Assembly: GCA_023376005.1 (NCBI GenBank)
Contig: CM042156.1
Location: forward strand, 41,517,156-41,581,155
Origin: Doryteuthis pealeii
Lineage: Eukaryota > Mollusca > Cephalopoda > Myopsida > Loliginidae
Length of the DNA: 64,000 bases
Direction of reading: 5' to 3'
Each line of letters opens with the position of its first letter. Positions within the stretch are counted from its first letter, which is position 1. Shown here one piece after another: positions 1-10,575 of the stretch. The position numbers and the translations under genes are program-made. Under the pieces are notes generated by a model that had not been told where the DNA came from, did no database searches, and was given only the letters and a program-made list of their open reading frames with translations.

Positions 1-151
1 TTTCCTTTCTTTTTTTTTTAATGTGGTATTTTCTTTTACTTTTCAAGTGCTACTTTTCCTCCTTTCTTTTTCTTTTGAGTATGTCTTTAATATATTGTCT
101 GGAAGGAGATGAGAGTTATAAGGTCCAGGGTTAATAGAACGCCTGGCAGAG

Positions 152-200
<49 letters not shown>

Positions 201-1844
201 TGTATAAAGCAACCAATGAATAACCACAAATAAGTGGCATTGTGACTGACTCACAGAGAAAATGGGACAAACCAAAAGTCAGAAAGAACCCATGTGTCTT
301 CATGCCAAATATGAAAAATGGAACATGAAGTTTTGTAGAAAAGCCTTCTAACATAATCTTGCTTAAATGAAAACATTTGGAAAAAAAGCCTTTTTTTATG
401 TCTTTGCTTTAAAAAAAAGATTTGTTTAAAATAATAAAGGTTGAAAATTTGGTAGTTGTGCAATTTAAAAAAAGTACTATCTTTATTTTTTATATATATA
501 TTTTATCAAATCTTTTTTTAAATAGTTGGAAAGAAAGCTGATGAGAGCAGACAGTAAAAGTAGACATGGGTGTGTCAAATGCATTTCTCTATTTCTCTAA
601 TGCACATATTATTATTAGTTCAGGGATGAGTTAAACCCTAAGAGAGGGGAAGGAAAAATTGTCTTGGTAGATCCCTTAGAAATAAGGATTCCACAGCAAA
701 TTTTTTTAAGAATTTGCAAAAAAAAAATTTTTATTTGTAAAAAGTAATATTAACGTAGAATCTTTAAAGAATTAATAAAAATAAACAAAAATCTTTAAAA
801 TCAAATATTTTCATTGGCAAATAACAGATTATGATTACTAGAATTATTACAATGATATATTGAAGTGGAACATTTTCAAAAAAAAATCAAACATTACAGC
901 ATTATTCAAATTCCAAGAAGTTTTTACAATGATAAAATGAGTTAATTTTCTCTTTCTCTCAAATATTTTTTTTTCTTTTTTTAAGTTGAGGGCAAAAATT
1001 GCCATAGATATGGTTTGTTTTTTAAGGGCACCTCAACATTTTGCCATGATGCCATGTTCTAAGCTCATCCCTACGAGTTTGTATTAAAATTGTATTCATC
1101 TTTAGATATTTATTGAACTAAGCCAACATTAGAACAAAGCCAGATTTATAAAGTGCTCCATAAGGATCAGACCTGGTTCTAATTACCAAAGACCAATATA
1201 CTTACTATCACTCAACAGGACATTTTCATTCTGACTAATTAACAATTAAATCTTGTTATATTGACATGAAAACTTCCTTTTTCTTTACATAGCTATAGGA
1301 CTATCTTGCCTTGATGGGCAACTAGTTTAGGAAAAAGACATCTCTGAATTTAACATCAGAGGCCAACAACCCGAAACTTTTCTCTGTTGGTCTTAATGGC
1401 ATACTGATGACAATACTTTGATGATAATAATAGAATAATTAAAATTGCTTATAATTAGCATTTGGAAAGAATTACAATTTAAATTCTATAAAAAGGAAAT
1501 GACTTTCCATTGAACAGAGACTTCCAAAGGCGGCATTTAAGACAGTTAGAATAAACTGAAAGTCAGTGAATATTCTAACTGTATTTTTCCTTATTGAAAG
1601 AAGCTTTTTGTTTTAAGATTAGACTGAGTAGTTCCAAAGTTATCGGATCTGTTTATATTGCAGAATAAGACAGACACTTATCTTTTGGGTGGGTTTTCTC
1701 TTTTCTTTCTTTTTTTTTTCTTTTTTGTTTAATTTAATAATTTTCTCTTTCTTCTTTTTTGTCTCTTCCCACTCATTTCTTTATTTTCTCTTTCATTTTC
1801 TCTCTCCCCACAGTGTAGCTTTTCTGAATCTTTTTTTTTTATCT

Positions 1845-1885
<41 letters not shown>

Positions 1886-2520
1886 TGCTTATGTATCAAA
1901 GGCAGATTTTATTAAACAAATACATCAAAACTTTCATTCACTCTAATCATCACATATCTAGTGACACAGTAAATACAAAAATTAAGTAAATAAGACATTT
2001 CTTCTACATTTAGTTTATGAACAAATTTGAATATAAAAATTTAAAAAGTTGATCATTTAATATTTGTACTTTGCTTGAAAACTTAGGTGAAATATTAACT
2101 TCAAAGGTGTTAGTAGTAGGTACAAAAGGTATATTTTATAAAAATTTTGTAATAGGGAGTTGTGGTCTTGATGAAAGAAAATGAAAGTTATTCATAGAGC
2201 TACAAACAAATAAAAGTCATCATAGTAACATTAGTGCTGAAAAGAGGAATTTAATGATTTAATCACTGATAAAAAATCAAAATATGAATATGGTAAAAAA
2301 AATCATACATTATGTATGATGTTTTTTTATCTTACTCATAGGTAAATAGCAAATTTGATATGCATAGTGTGGCTTTGCACTAATATATATTACTTCCGCT
2401 TTGAATTGATATCAATGAGATAATGGTGTCATATTCTTTGATTTTTGTTTTGTTTGTTTGTTTGTTTGAATGTTTTATTACATGCTTTTCTGCTTAACAG
2501 AAAAACTGATTACAAAATCT
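1..2520. other. 5' intronic sequence, no gene seen
   Basis: AT-rich DNA upstream of the first visible exon, presumably intron because exon 1 starts in mid-domain. Holds a (GA)n tract at 148-192, a T/C-rich stretch 1690-1882 ending in (CT)n, several poly-A/T runs and a (TTTG)n run near 2446-2468. I see no coding or RNA gene signal. Confidence 0.6.
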
Positions 2521-2560
2521 GGATATCTTCAATATATGCACTCCCAAATTTTTCAGCTTT

Positions 2561-2591
<31 letters not shown>

Positions 2592-2910
2592 GTAGGAATG
2601 CTCCCTTCAAATTAGCGGCAAGAGACGGCCTTGTACTCTCTTTTGACCTGCTTTTTTCAGAAAAAAAATATATTTTGCATATAAAATCTGAAATGATTTT
2701 CATTTACAATAAATAATTTTTGGCATTTTTCAATAATAAAGTTTGCAAACTTTTAATAATAATTTAACTTTATTAACTTATTTCAGTATTTAATGAAAAA
2801 CAACAAGTTTACTTTACTCAAAAAAACAGGTCAAAAGACCATACAAAGCTGTCTCCTGCTAAAAAAAAAAAAAGCTGAAAAATTCAGGAGTGCATATTTT
2901 GAAGATAACT
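2521..2910. mobile_element. Foldback element just upstream of exon 1
   Basis: The left arm (ATCTTCAATATATGCACTCC, then ATTTTTCAGC and poly-T) is matched inverted by the right arm at about 2848-2910 (AGCTGAAAAATTC, GGAGTGCATA, TTTGAAGAT). The centre is AT-rich. No coding capacity, so probably a MITE or foldback transposon. It ends about 80 bp before the exon 1 acceptor. Confidence 0.7.
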
Positions 2911-2992
2911 CAAAATCTTTACATTGTGTATAATTAATTTTCATTTTTTCATATTTATTTACAATGTCTTTTTTTTTCTTCTCTCTTTTCAG

Positions 2993-3114
2993 TTGGATGA
3001 TTGTGCCTTACAGATCTTTAGATACCGCACTGGTGTCAGTGAATATGGAAATTATCTGGATTTGGAAGCCACCTTAGCTCAACAAGCTGAGGAGCTGGAG
3101 GGCTTTATTGACCA
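2993..3114 (+). CDS. FHOD: FHOD exon 1 of window: end of GTPase-binding domain
   Basis: Encodes residues 1-40 of the visible product plus two bases of codon 41. It begins in phase 0 after a pyrimidine-rich acceptor (ctcttttcag) and ends at a perfect gtaagt donor. LDDCALQ corresponds to LEDCALQ in FHOD1, and YLDLEATLAQQAEELEGF to the YLDTELSLEEQ...LEGF stretch that closes the ubiquitin-like GTPase-binding domain. The reading frame stays open upstream to an ATG at 2924, but that part is low-complexity intron and not protein, so the true start is before this window. Two large foldback repeats flank the exon closely (2521-2910 and 3163-3627). Confidence 0.93.
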
Positions 3115-3162
3115 GTAAGTCTTTCCTTTTCTTTTTTCCTTTTCTTTTTCCTTCTTCTTTCA

Positions 3163-3627
3163 AGAACTTTTAAGGTTAAATCAAACTTAACGGACATAGA
3201 TCACACCATCATATGTCACCTCGCCGAAAGAAGAAAAAAAATACCAAAAATCATCGAATTAACCGAATTTAATAAAATTTTCAGTGTTCATATATTAAAG
3301 AATAAAAGATATAATGGGCCAGTTATTTTATTTAAAAACTTTACATTTTTTCAGGTCAGTTAACTTTGAACCACGTATCGTTGAGGCGCAACACAGATTC
3401 TCAAAGATACATGATTCAAAATTAATTGACCTGAAAAGATGTAAAAGTTTTAAATAAAATAACTAGTGCATTATAACTTTTATTTATTAATATATCAACA
3501 CTGAAAATTTCATTAAATTCGGTTAATTCTCTGATTTTTTTTTTTGGAGTCGGCAGGGTGACATACAATGCTGGAATTTAGGTCCGTTAAGTTCGATTTA
3601 ACCACTTTTAAAGCCAAACTTCAATAT
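3163..3627. mobile_element. Long foldback (MITE-like) element just downstream of exon 1
   Basis: Near-palindromic element of about 460 bp with arms of about 190 bp. ACTTTTAAGGTTAAATC near 3169 is answered by GATTTAACCACTTTTAAAG near 3595. AACTTAACGGAC pairs with GTCCGTTAAGTT, and GAATTAACCGAATTTAAT with ATTAAATTCGGTTAATTC. It starts about 50 bp after the exon 1 donor. No open reading frame. Confidence 0.8.
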
Positions 3628-3795
3628 ATATACAGAGGGGTGGTAATCATCTCATGATTATCAGGATATCATAGCAAGTAAGTCACTTGGCAAAAAGTAC
3701 CTTGATTCGTTCTAGGAGAAAGAAATAGTGTTAATCAGTCTTTCAACATCAAATGTCATTTGACAGATTATACTGGGTTACATAGTACCAACAGA

Positions 3796-4030
3796 AGGCT
3801 TGTGGTATAATGGTTACCGTTGTAGGAAATGGCATGGCGACTCATGTTAAAATCCTGCATGTGGCTGTTTGCATTTCACATAGTGCTAATACCCTTGGGA
3901 AAGGTATGAATCCAACTATTCTCCCTACAGCTATGGGCTCTTTAACTTGGTATGGCAACCTTTTTAGGAGAAAGAAAACACTGAATTCAAATCAAAAGGG
4001 CTCTCTTCTCATTAGTCAAAAGTACTTTTT
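3796..4030 (+). mobile_element. SINE-A copy, degenerate, followed by (TA)n
   Basis: tRNA-like head GTGGTATAATGGTTA with box A, then the family body (GCATTTCACATAGTGCTAAT, CCCTTGGGAAAGGTATGAAT, AGAAAACACTGAATTCAAAT). The end resembles the alternative 3' tail (GGCTC..TTCTCATTAG). A (TA)n run follows at 4054-4084. Confidence 0.75.
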
Positions 4031-4049
4031 TCCTCCTATAGATAATTTC

Positions 4050-4086
<37 letters not shown>

Positions 4087-4719
4087 AATAATAAAGAAAA
4101 GAAGAATATGGATAATAATTTAATCATATCACTTACATGTGTTTGGTTTATATTTAAGATTCGACCTTCATCAGAGTGAAAAAAAAAAATTTGTTGGGCC
4201 ATTTCGATTAGAATCACATTTATGACCAAGATATTGATTTTTCTTATGTTGAAATAATTTTGTATTGCAAAAAATAGTGTTATATTATCCCTAACATATT
4301 GTATTCATAATTTCCATTTTTTACATATATATATATAGTATGTATATAAGATTTCTAAAAAAAATAGCAATAGTAATCTCTGACCAAATTGTTGACCATT
4401 TCTTTTATTCATCAGCAAATTACTTTTGGCACAATTTTTTATTAATCTTTTTTTTCTAAAAAAATAAAATGAATTCCATGTTCAAGTGATATTGCAAGGC
4501 CACTTTAGAATAATCTCTGCAAGAATATTGTTTTCCTCTAATTAATGTATTTTCAAAAGTAATGGCCTGATTATTTTGAAATTAACATGTGTATAGTCTC
4601 CTGGGGGCTTCCTAGCAACTCCTTGAAATGTTATATAATGTTTTCATATAATTATTTATATATATAATATATATATATATATATATGTATTATATACACA
4701 CACAACACACATACACTCA

Positions 4720-4884
4720 TGGGAGTGCAGGTGGTTTAATGGTTGCTGTCACGGAAAATTAAATCTGCAAACGAAATTCAAATTATATACAAGGCTGCCT
4801 TTCACTTGGAAGTGGAGAGCATGATTCTATCTCTTCTCCCTCTAGCTATGTGTAAATCGTAGGCTAAACTGGATTTTCTAGCCT

Positions 4885-4890
<6 letters not shown>
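4720..4890 (+). mobile_element. SINE-A relic
   Basis: Strongly decayed copy: GGTGGTTTAATGGTTGCTGTC head, AAGGCTG..TTTCACTTGG and CTCCCTCTAGCTATG.GTAAAT body. Ends in (TA)n 4886-4923. Confidence 0.6.
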
Positions 4891-4927
<37 letters not shown>

Positions 4928-4936
4928 CACACAAAC

Positions 4937-5205
4937 ACAGATGCTGATAGGTACACATCCTGTGTCCCTGATGCACAAAAATCCAAAAGGATGCAGTGAA
5001 ATCTAATCCATGCATCCGAGTGTTTTTCTTTTTTCTTCCCTCACCATTTCAAACTAACTGTAAATACATTTAAATAGTTTCTTAGAAATGAATTACACAG
5101 AATAGGTTACAAAGTAGGAGTTTGACAGCTTTAGTTGGGACCCATACATTTTCCCGGGGACTCATTCAAAGTAAATATGTGTATCCCAGGATGCACTAAA
5201 TCAAT
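4937..5205 (-). mobile_element. MITE F copy
   Basis: One of four copies of a repeat of about 290 bp with inverted ends resembling TACAGTGATGCTGATAG. Shared interior landmarks are GATGCACTAAATC, TTGGGACCCAT, TTTCCCGGGGA.TCATTCAAAG and TAGTTTCTTAGAAA. The other copies are 17821-18109, 22230-22512 and 25507-25800. No coding capacity. Confidence 0.75.
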
Positions 5206-5289
5206 AAGTAAAGAAATAACAAAAGACTTAGAGATTTAGCATTATAGTCTATTTCAGGGAGCTTAGACAATGTGTCTAACTCTCCCGAC

Positions 5290-5322
5290 TCATCAGATGC
5301 GAAGATCATTCGCATCTGATGA
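5290..5322. repeat. Perfect 14-bp inverted repeat (hairpin)
   Basis: TCATCAGATGCGAA and TTCGCATCTGATGA are separated by five bases (gatca), giving a perfect 14-bp stem. It sits next to a (TA)n tract, as do the other foldbacks in the window. Confidence 0.8.
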
Positions 5323-5418
5323 ATTAAATAAATAAGAGCACACATTGAGCTCTCAAACTGCGACAGGTTTTTAAAATAAAACTCTTGTGTTGTAAGGAAG
5401 ATTCTTCTCTGGACTTTT

Positions 5419-5456
<38 letters not shown>

Positions 5457-5640
5457 TATAATTAATGGCATAGGCAATAAACTGTCAGTAACCAAGCACT
5501 GTTGACTCTATGTCCATGCTACCTTAACTTAGATATAAATGCTCTATCCACAATATTGAGCACTGTTTACTTATAGATATAGCATCCATATCTATATATT
5601 GATTATATAATCACTTATCTACTTGGTAATAATATTGTCT

Positions 5641-5912
5641 TGGTTGAGGGGTAAATTTCTCAATAGGACAAGTCGTAAGAAATAGACTTGTTCAAATCCT
5701 GGACAAGGCTGTTTGCATTTCACCTTGTACTACCCTTGGGAAAGGTAGCTATCAAACTACCCTCCTCCAGCTATGAGTAAATAGCAAGGCAGACTGGGTT
5801 CTTTAACCTTGGCTTGGTAACCAGTCTAGGAGAAGGAAACTTGAATTCAAACCTGTGGTCACTACCAGAATAGGCTCAGTTCTAATTAGTGATCTATTTC
5901 ACTAATTTTTTA
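5641..5912 (+). mobile_element. SINE-A copy with alternative 3' end
   Basis: The body is typical (GTTCAAATCCTGGACAAGG, GCTATGAGTAAATAG, CCAGTCTAGGAGAAGGAAA). After AATTCAAACCTG it switches to GTGGTCACTACCAGAATAGG then CTCAGTTCTAATTAGTGATC, instead of the usual GAAATTGACCTTGTGTCACA. The same alternative tail occurs at 13731-14030 and 40386-40690. Confidence 0.8.
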
Positions 5913-6035
5913 ATTTCTAATTTTTTTTTCACACATTATCTGATTCATGAGGTTATTTGTTGTATATCTTATTGGAGTGCAAAAAATGCGTGGTTTCCGT
6001 CGACATGATCTTCAGTTTGTGTGTGGCTCTCCACA

Positions 6036-6150
6036 TCTCTTATTATAATGGAGATTATGTGTGTGTGTGTGTCTGTACGCAAAACTACGTCACCACCAAC
6101 GTCACAATTCCCTTAGTTATTTACGTTATATTCTCAATTGTTATTAAATA
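6036..6150 (+). mobile_element. Helitron 5' end relic
   Basis: TCTTATTATAATGGAGATTA followed by (GT)n, CTGTACGC and ACGTCACCACCAACGTCACA matches the 5' end of the Helitron family at 50087-50930 and 57032-57412. The remainder is not recognisable. Confidence 0.55.
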
Positions 6151-6635
6151 ATTGTTTATTCTTAATAGCATCTTATTTACTAACAATGTCCCTAATAAAG
6201 TCTAGCTGAGATAGATTTGCCTTCAAACAGCCCATGGTATTAATGTTTTATTTACCATGAACCTGAATTCAAACCTGTTAAACTCCTGCTAAAAAAATTG
6301 ACCTTGTGTCACATCTTGAGGGGTTAGTAAATATATATAAAAAGAGAAGAAAAAAAGATTAACAAGTGTTTAAGAATTAATAAGAGATGAGATCTCCTCC
6401 TATTTATTTGCTGGGGAATTTGTAACAGGAAACACAAGAGTACTTCACCTCTTTATAGAGTCTGTCACTTTTTATTTTTATTTTTTTAAAGAGAAAACTC
6501 TCTAAAATGTTTAAATAAAACACCACAAAAATAAAGAAGCGGAAAGTGAGGACATCTCTTTGATATGAAGTGATCACCATAGTTTCCTTTCAGAATAAAA
6601 AGACTTTATGATTTTACAAGCATATACTTCATAGT

Positions 6636-6913
6636 AGGTGTTTGTGGTGTAATGGTTATCCTCATAGGAAATGAACATGATGAACAGAGTTCAAATCCAG
6701 GACGAGGCTGTTTGCATTTCACATAGCACTAATACACTTGGAAAAGTATGAATCCATCTATTCTCCCTCCAGCTAGGGGTAAATAGTAGGGCTGACTGGG
6801 CTCTTTAACCTTGGTATGGCAACAGGTCTAGGAGAAGGAAAGCTCTGAATTCAAACCTGTTAAATTCCGCTTAAGAAATTGACCTGTATCATATCCTGTT
6901 CGTGTGGAAGCGT

Positions 6914-6920
<7 letters not shown>
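6636..6920 (+). mobile_element. SINE-A copy, near full length
   Basis: Head TGTGGTGTAATGGTTATCC, box B GAGTTCAAATCC, body GTTTGCATTTCACATAGCAC, tail GAAATTGACCTGTATCATAT, then (TA)n at 6915-6944. First of a run of SINE-A fragments to 7466. Confidence 0.85.
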
Positions 6921-6944
<24 letters not shown>

Positions 6945-6957
6945 CTTATGTTATTTG

Positions 6958-7206
6958 CTGATATAGTGAGTTTGGTCCTCACTGAGTGTCCCAATGTTTT
7001 TTTTACATAAAACTAATACCCTTGGAAAAGGTATGCATCCAATTATTTTACCTCCAGCAGTAAATAGTAGGGCTGACTGGGCTCTTTAACTTGGTATGGC
7101 AACAGGTCTAGGAGAAGGAAAACTCTGAATTCAAACCTGGTAATCTCCACTTAAAAAATTGACCTTCTGTCACATCCTGCTCATGCAGAGGGGTTGATAA
7201 ATATAT
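6958..7206 (+). mobile_element. Chimera: repeat E fragment joined to 5'-truncated SINE-A
   Basis: ATAGTGAGTTTGGTCCTCAC at 6962 is the box-B half of tRNA-like repeat E. From about 7004 the sequence is SINE-A body (ACTAATACCCTTGG..AAGG to CATCCTGCTCATGCAGAGG). The join could be template switching during retroposition or a chance insertion. Confidence 0.6.
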
Positions 7207-7209
7207 ATA

Positions 7210-7466
7210 CTCAGAATTCATCTCACAGGTAAGATTTAGTTATAAATCCAGGACGAGGCCGTTATAGCACTAGTATCCTTGGAAAGGTATGAATCCATCT
7301 ATTCTCCCTCTAGCTATGGGTAAAATAGTAGGGCCAACTGGGTTCTTTAACCTTAGTATGGCAACCAGTCTCAGAGAAGGAAAATTCTGAATTTAATCTG
7401 GTAATCTCTGCTTAAAAAATGACCTGTGTCACATCCTGCTCATGCGGAGGGGTTAGGTAAATACAT
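7210..7466 (+). mobile_element. SINE-A copy, head decayed
   Basis: Box B remnant AAATCCAGGACGAGGC, then GCACTAGTATCCTTGG, CTCCCTCTAGCTATGGGTAA and a tail ending CATGCGGAGGGGTTAGGTAA. Confidence 0.75.
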
Positions 7467-8110
7467 ATTTCCTGCAGTAAAAATGTAATTTTTCTATCTA
7501 AATGGTCTCACAAGAATTCCCAAGTTGTGTGTGGGGGTTAGAGGATACCTATTAATTATTTGCTTTGAATCTTTGTTTTGTTTCGGGGGGGGGGGGTACC
7601 TCACTGGAAATTAGGGGAGAAATATGCATTTGTCTTTGTCTTTCACCATTTTTCGTTTTTTTGTTTTGAGAATGTTGCTGAAAAAGGATGGAGATTACAT
7701 TATCCCTTAAGTAGATCTTTTTTTTTTCTTCCTAACTGGGTCAGTAGAGTTTTAAAAAAACAAAAAAAAAAAAACGTGATTCACACTCTTTTCTTTCTCG
7801 TAGCAACAGTCAAAGGGGGAAGTACTTTCGGCTTTAAGATTTTTGCTTCATTTGTTCTTGATCTTTTTATAACGCAAATGGTTCTTCCTTTATTACACTT
7901 GATATACTTGAGCTTCTCAATCTCTCTTCATTATCCACTCTCTCCCTCTCTCTCTCTCTCTCTTTCTAAGGTTCTTCACTTCTCCTCCACCTCCTCCTGT
8001 ACTCTCTCTTTTGAACTTGTCAGTTTCTCTTATTCACCCCCCTCTATCTCTCATATAGAGAAAGAGAACTTCTATTTTGAGGTTCTTCATTTCTTCTCTT
8101 TTCATTAATG

Positions 8111-8146
<36 letters not shown>

Positions 8147-8149
8147 CAG

Positions 8150-8385
8150 TTTGGCAGTCGCGGTTTCAAGTCACACACGGAGCAGTCTCTATAACCTTGC
8201 TGATGAGACCTAATAGGTCGAAATGTACATTCGGGGATTGACATTTTCTCAATTTGTTTAGCCTTACATTTGAACATATATGCCCGCCTAAATTCATTAA
8301 TTATTAACTAATTAATTTTCAAAAAACTAATTAATTTCAAAAATTAGGTATGACTTCAATTAAGCACATATCCTCCAAAACAAAA
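8150..8385 (+). mobile_element. Repeat carrying a hammerhead ribozyme motif
   Basis: Non-coding segment between two (TA)n tracts (8109-8132 and 8391-8437). The 5' part holds the hammerhead at 8195-8236. The 3' part (GCCCGCCTAAATTCATTAAT to GCACATATCCTCCAAAA) is the same unit that forms the inverted repeats at 33996-34140 and 53364-53533, so this is a dispersed family. It could be the terminal repeat of a Penelope-like element or a retrozyme-like element; no reverse transcriptase is adjacent. Confidence 0.65.
8195..8236 (+). ncRNA. Type I hammerhead self-cleaving ribozyme motif
   Basis: C3 is at 8200. CTGATGA (8200-8206) is followed by stem II GACC-taata-GGTC (8207-8219) and GAA (8220-8222). 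Stem III is ATG-ta-CAT (8223-8230) with a two-base loop, then U at 8231 as the cleavage-site base. Stem I pairs CCTTG (8195-8199) with CGGGG (8232-8236): three Watson-Crick and two G-U pairs. Every conserved core position is present (C3, U4, G5, A6, G8, A9, G12, A13, A14, A15.1-U16.1, H17). Very short stem III loops are typical of retroelement hammerheads, which often cleave as dimers. Activity is untested. Confidence 0.8.
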
Positions 8386-8386
8386 A

Positions 8387-8439
<53 letters not shown>

Positions 8440-8694
8440 TCTGATGATAACAATAATCATAACTGCATTTGAAGTTGAGTCAAGATTTCAGCTTTTCATA
8501 TTGTTACCCACTGACTTTCCCACTACAAGCTCATGTGGAGGGGTTGGGTAAATACACATACGTATAAAATAAGTTTAAAACAATTATTATAGTTTGATTT
8601 CTGTCTCATTCATCAGCCTGGATTCAGAAAGGAATGACCTAGAGTGATGAAACATACATGATATTCCATGTTATTCTAAATAGTTGAGTAGACT

Positions 8695-8825
8695 TGCACT
8701 CTTTAACCTTGGTTAGGCAACCAGTCTAAGAGGAGGAAAACTCTAAATTCAAACCTGTTAAATTCTGGTTAAGAAATTGACCTTGTGACACACCCTACTT
8801 GTGCAGAGAGGTTGGTAAATATATA
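8695..8825 (+). mobile_element. SINE-A 3' half
   Basis: 5'-truncated copy from CTCTTTAACCTTGGTTAGGC to the tail GTGCAGAGAGGTTGGTAAAT. A shorter tail scrap of the same family lies at 8530-8558. Confidence 0.75.
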
Positions 8826-9285
8826 CTAGAACTTTTTTGTTTTCTTTCTCAACAAAGAAAAGTGCTTAAGCTGCTGTTTTTTTTTTTTTTAGAGAAGTGA
8901 TTTTTTTTTTTTTTTTGAATTGGATAAAAAATCAAAATAAACGTTAATCCAAAAATTGCAGTATCTAATGATGAATGAAAATTCACCAACTAAAATTAAG
9001 AATTTTTTTTTCCTAATCACCAAAGAAATAGGCAATCTTGCATTATCTTGACATAAATGTCAATAAAACAATTTTCAGTTAAAAGTAATTGGTAATTTGC
9101 TTGAAGCATTGTTAAGTATGTTATAATATATTAATAATTTGAAGGCAATTACAATGCGTATAAAAAATAAAAACAAAAAGATGTTGTTTTTTTGTCTTAT
9201 CGATTTCAAAGAACACTTTATCTTCAGAGACGAAAATCAGAAATGGACGTGCTTAAGTTTTTTTCCTAAAAAAATTTAAAAAAAG

Positions 9286-9478
9286 GGAGTCTATCCCCTT
9301 TTCACTAGCACTAGACCAAAAAGAGATTGTTTTGGCATCTGAGGTGGGGTGCCACACCTACCATCAGCTCCTCACTTTACTGCACAAATCTCTGTGCTAC
9401 TCATACACTGAGTGAGCGAGGGCCAGTATCGAACTCAACCTTGTGGTTCCTAGTCAGACGCTCTGCCCTATTACATCA
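9286..9478 (-). mobile_element. SINE-B copy
   Basis: Reverse-strand copy. From the + strand it reads tail (GGGAGTCTATCCCCTTTTCA), body (CATCTGAGGTGGGGTGCCAC), then the tRNA-like head in reverse (GGTTCCTAGTCAGACGCTC). Confidence 0.85.
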
Positions 9479-9490
9479 TTATTATATACA

Positions 9491-9947
9491 TTAGTAAAAG
9501 TATGTGCCCCTGGGCGCAAGTATTTAATTTTTGATGTAATAAAATATTATATTAAATTAGAAAGATTAACGACACTAAATAAGAATAAATTTAAATATAT
9601 TACTTATTTTAATGTTATTTTAATTTATTTCTATATAAAATTATATATATATAATTGCTTTTAATACATTTGAGAATAACATGATTATATTAGAAATCTG
9701 TAACAGCAAATAATTATTTATTAAACCTAGTTTTGTTAAAATCATTATGCAAATTATTCCTTCCATATACTATGTAAATTTTTATTTCTTAGGAATATAT
9801 AACAGAAATTTCAGGATTTTAAATGTGTTAATAATATTAGGTTGTTCTTTATTCTATGTATTGATGAATTTGGGTAATGTGACATAAGCAGTGATGTAGT
9901 TTTGGTTACAGTCAAATAGAGACTGAATCTTCTTTATTAATATATGT
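9491..9947 (-). mobile_element. Helitron (non-autonomous), minus strand
   Basis: Read on the minus strand, the 3' end is a GC hairpin (GCGCCC..GGGGC) followed about ten bases later by CTAA and then T, the Helitron CTRR rule. The 5' end at about 9946 is a decayed form of the family start (ATTAATA..GAAGATTC), and GTGACATAAGCAGTGATG matches the other copies. No Rep/helicase coding. Confidence 0.65.
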
Positions 9948-10229
9948 AGTGCAAAATAAGATACTTCTGAGTTGTGATCCGTCATTGGCCAGACAATATA
10001 TTAAATCGATATCTTAAAGTATAAATAGTAATTTAGTTTGCCTTGAATTTTTGGCACCCCCAGATGTTGCCACCTGAGGCAATCGCCTAGTTCACTTAAA
10101 GGGTAATGTCAGCCCTGTATGTACATTGGGGTAACTGAAAGGGGGGTCCTTTGCTATAAAAACATTCCAAACAATTCATTCAAATGAGTACTTCTTCCAA
10201 TTAGATAAACTTCAACAGGTCTACCCAAC

Positions 10230-10575
10230 CATATTGCCCGCCCTATCAGCTGGAGCGTAGAATACACCGACTGTTTTATCATATTGGTGCTAGAAGGCGG
10301 TGGATGAGGGTCTTCATGTCCTGGGAATGATGTTAAACTCTACCTGATAGTGAGGTTTCAGTTTTGAAGGTTTGGGGAATGTGGAGCACCCCTTCATCAC
10401 CATTGCTCCCTGGTCCACTCTGACCCAGAGTGGTAGTACCTGTTAGGGTCCTATCTATGGGTTAAATAGAAAAATGTGTTTATAAAAAAACATTGAGTAT
10501 CCATTAAGAATGACTTTATTTCAAAACTTTATCCACATTAAATAACCCACTGAGGTTGATATGCTGTAAAACAAA
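10230..10575 (+). repeat. Dispersed repeat G with SINE-C-like tail
   Basis: Shares GTTCT-rich body, GGGAATGTGGAGCACCCCTT, CAGAGTGGTAGTACCTGTTA and a CTATGGGTTAAATAG tail with 24367-24775. It ends in the SINE-C tail (ATAACCCACTGAGGTTGATA). Class unknown; probably a composite retroposon. Confidence 0.6.

Noticed and set aside
2924..2992. ATG upstream of exon 1 as a start codon for FHOD
   Set aside because: The residues before LDDCALQ are hydrophobic low-complexity and cross a clear polypyrimidine tract and AG acceptor; the FHOD domain begins earlier in homologues.
7578..8108. 176-residue ORF as a host gene
   Set aside because: Low-complexity Phe/Ser/Leu composition over T/C-rich DNA, poly-T runs and (CT)n; no conserved motif.
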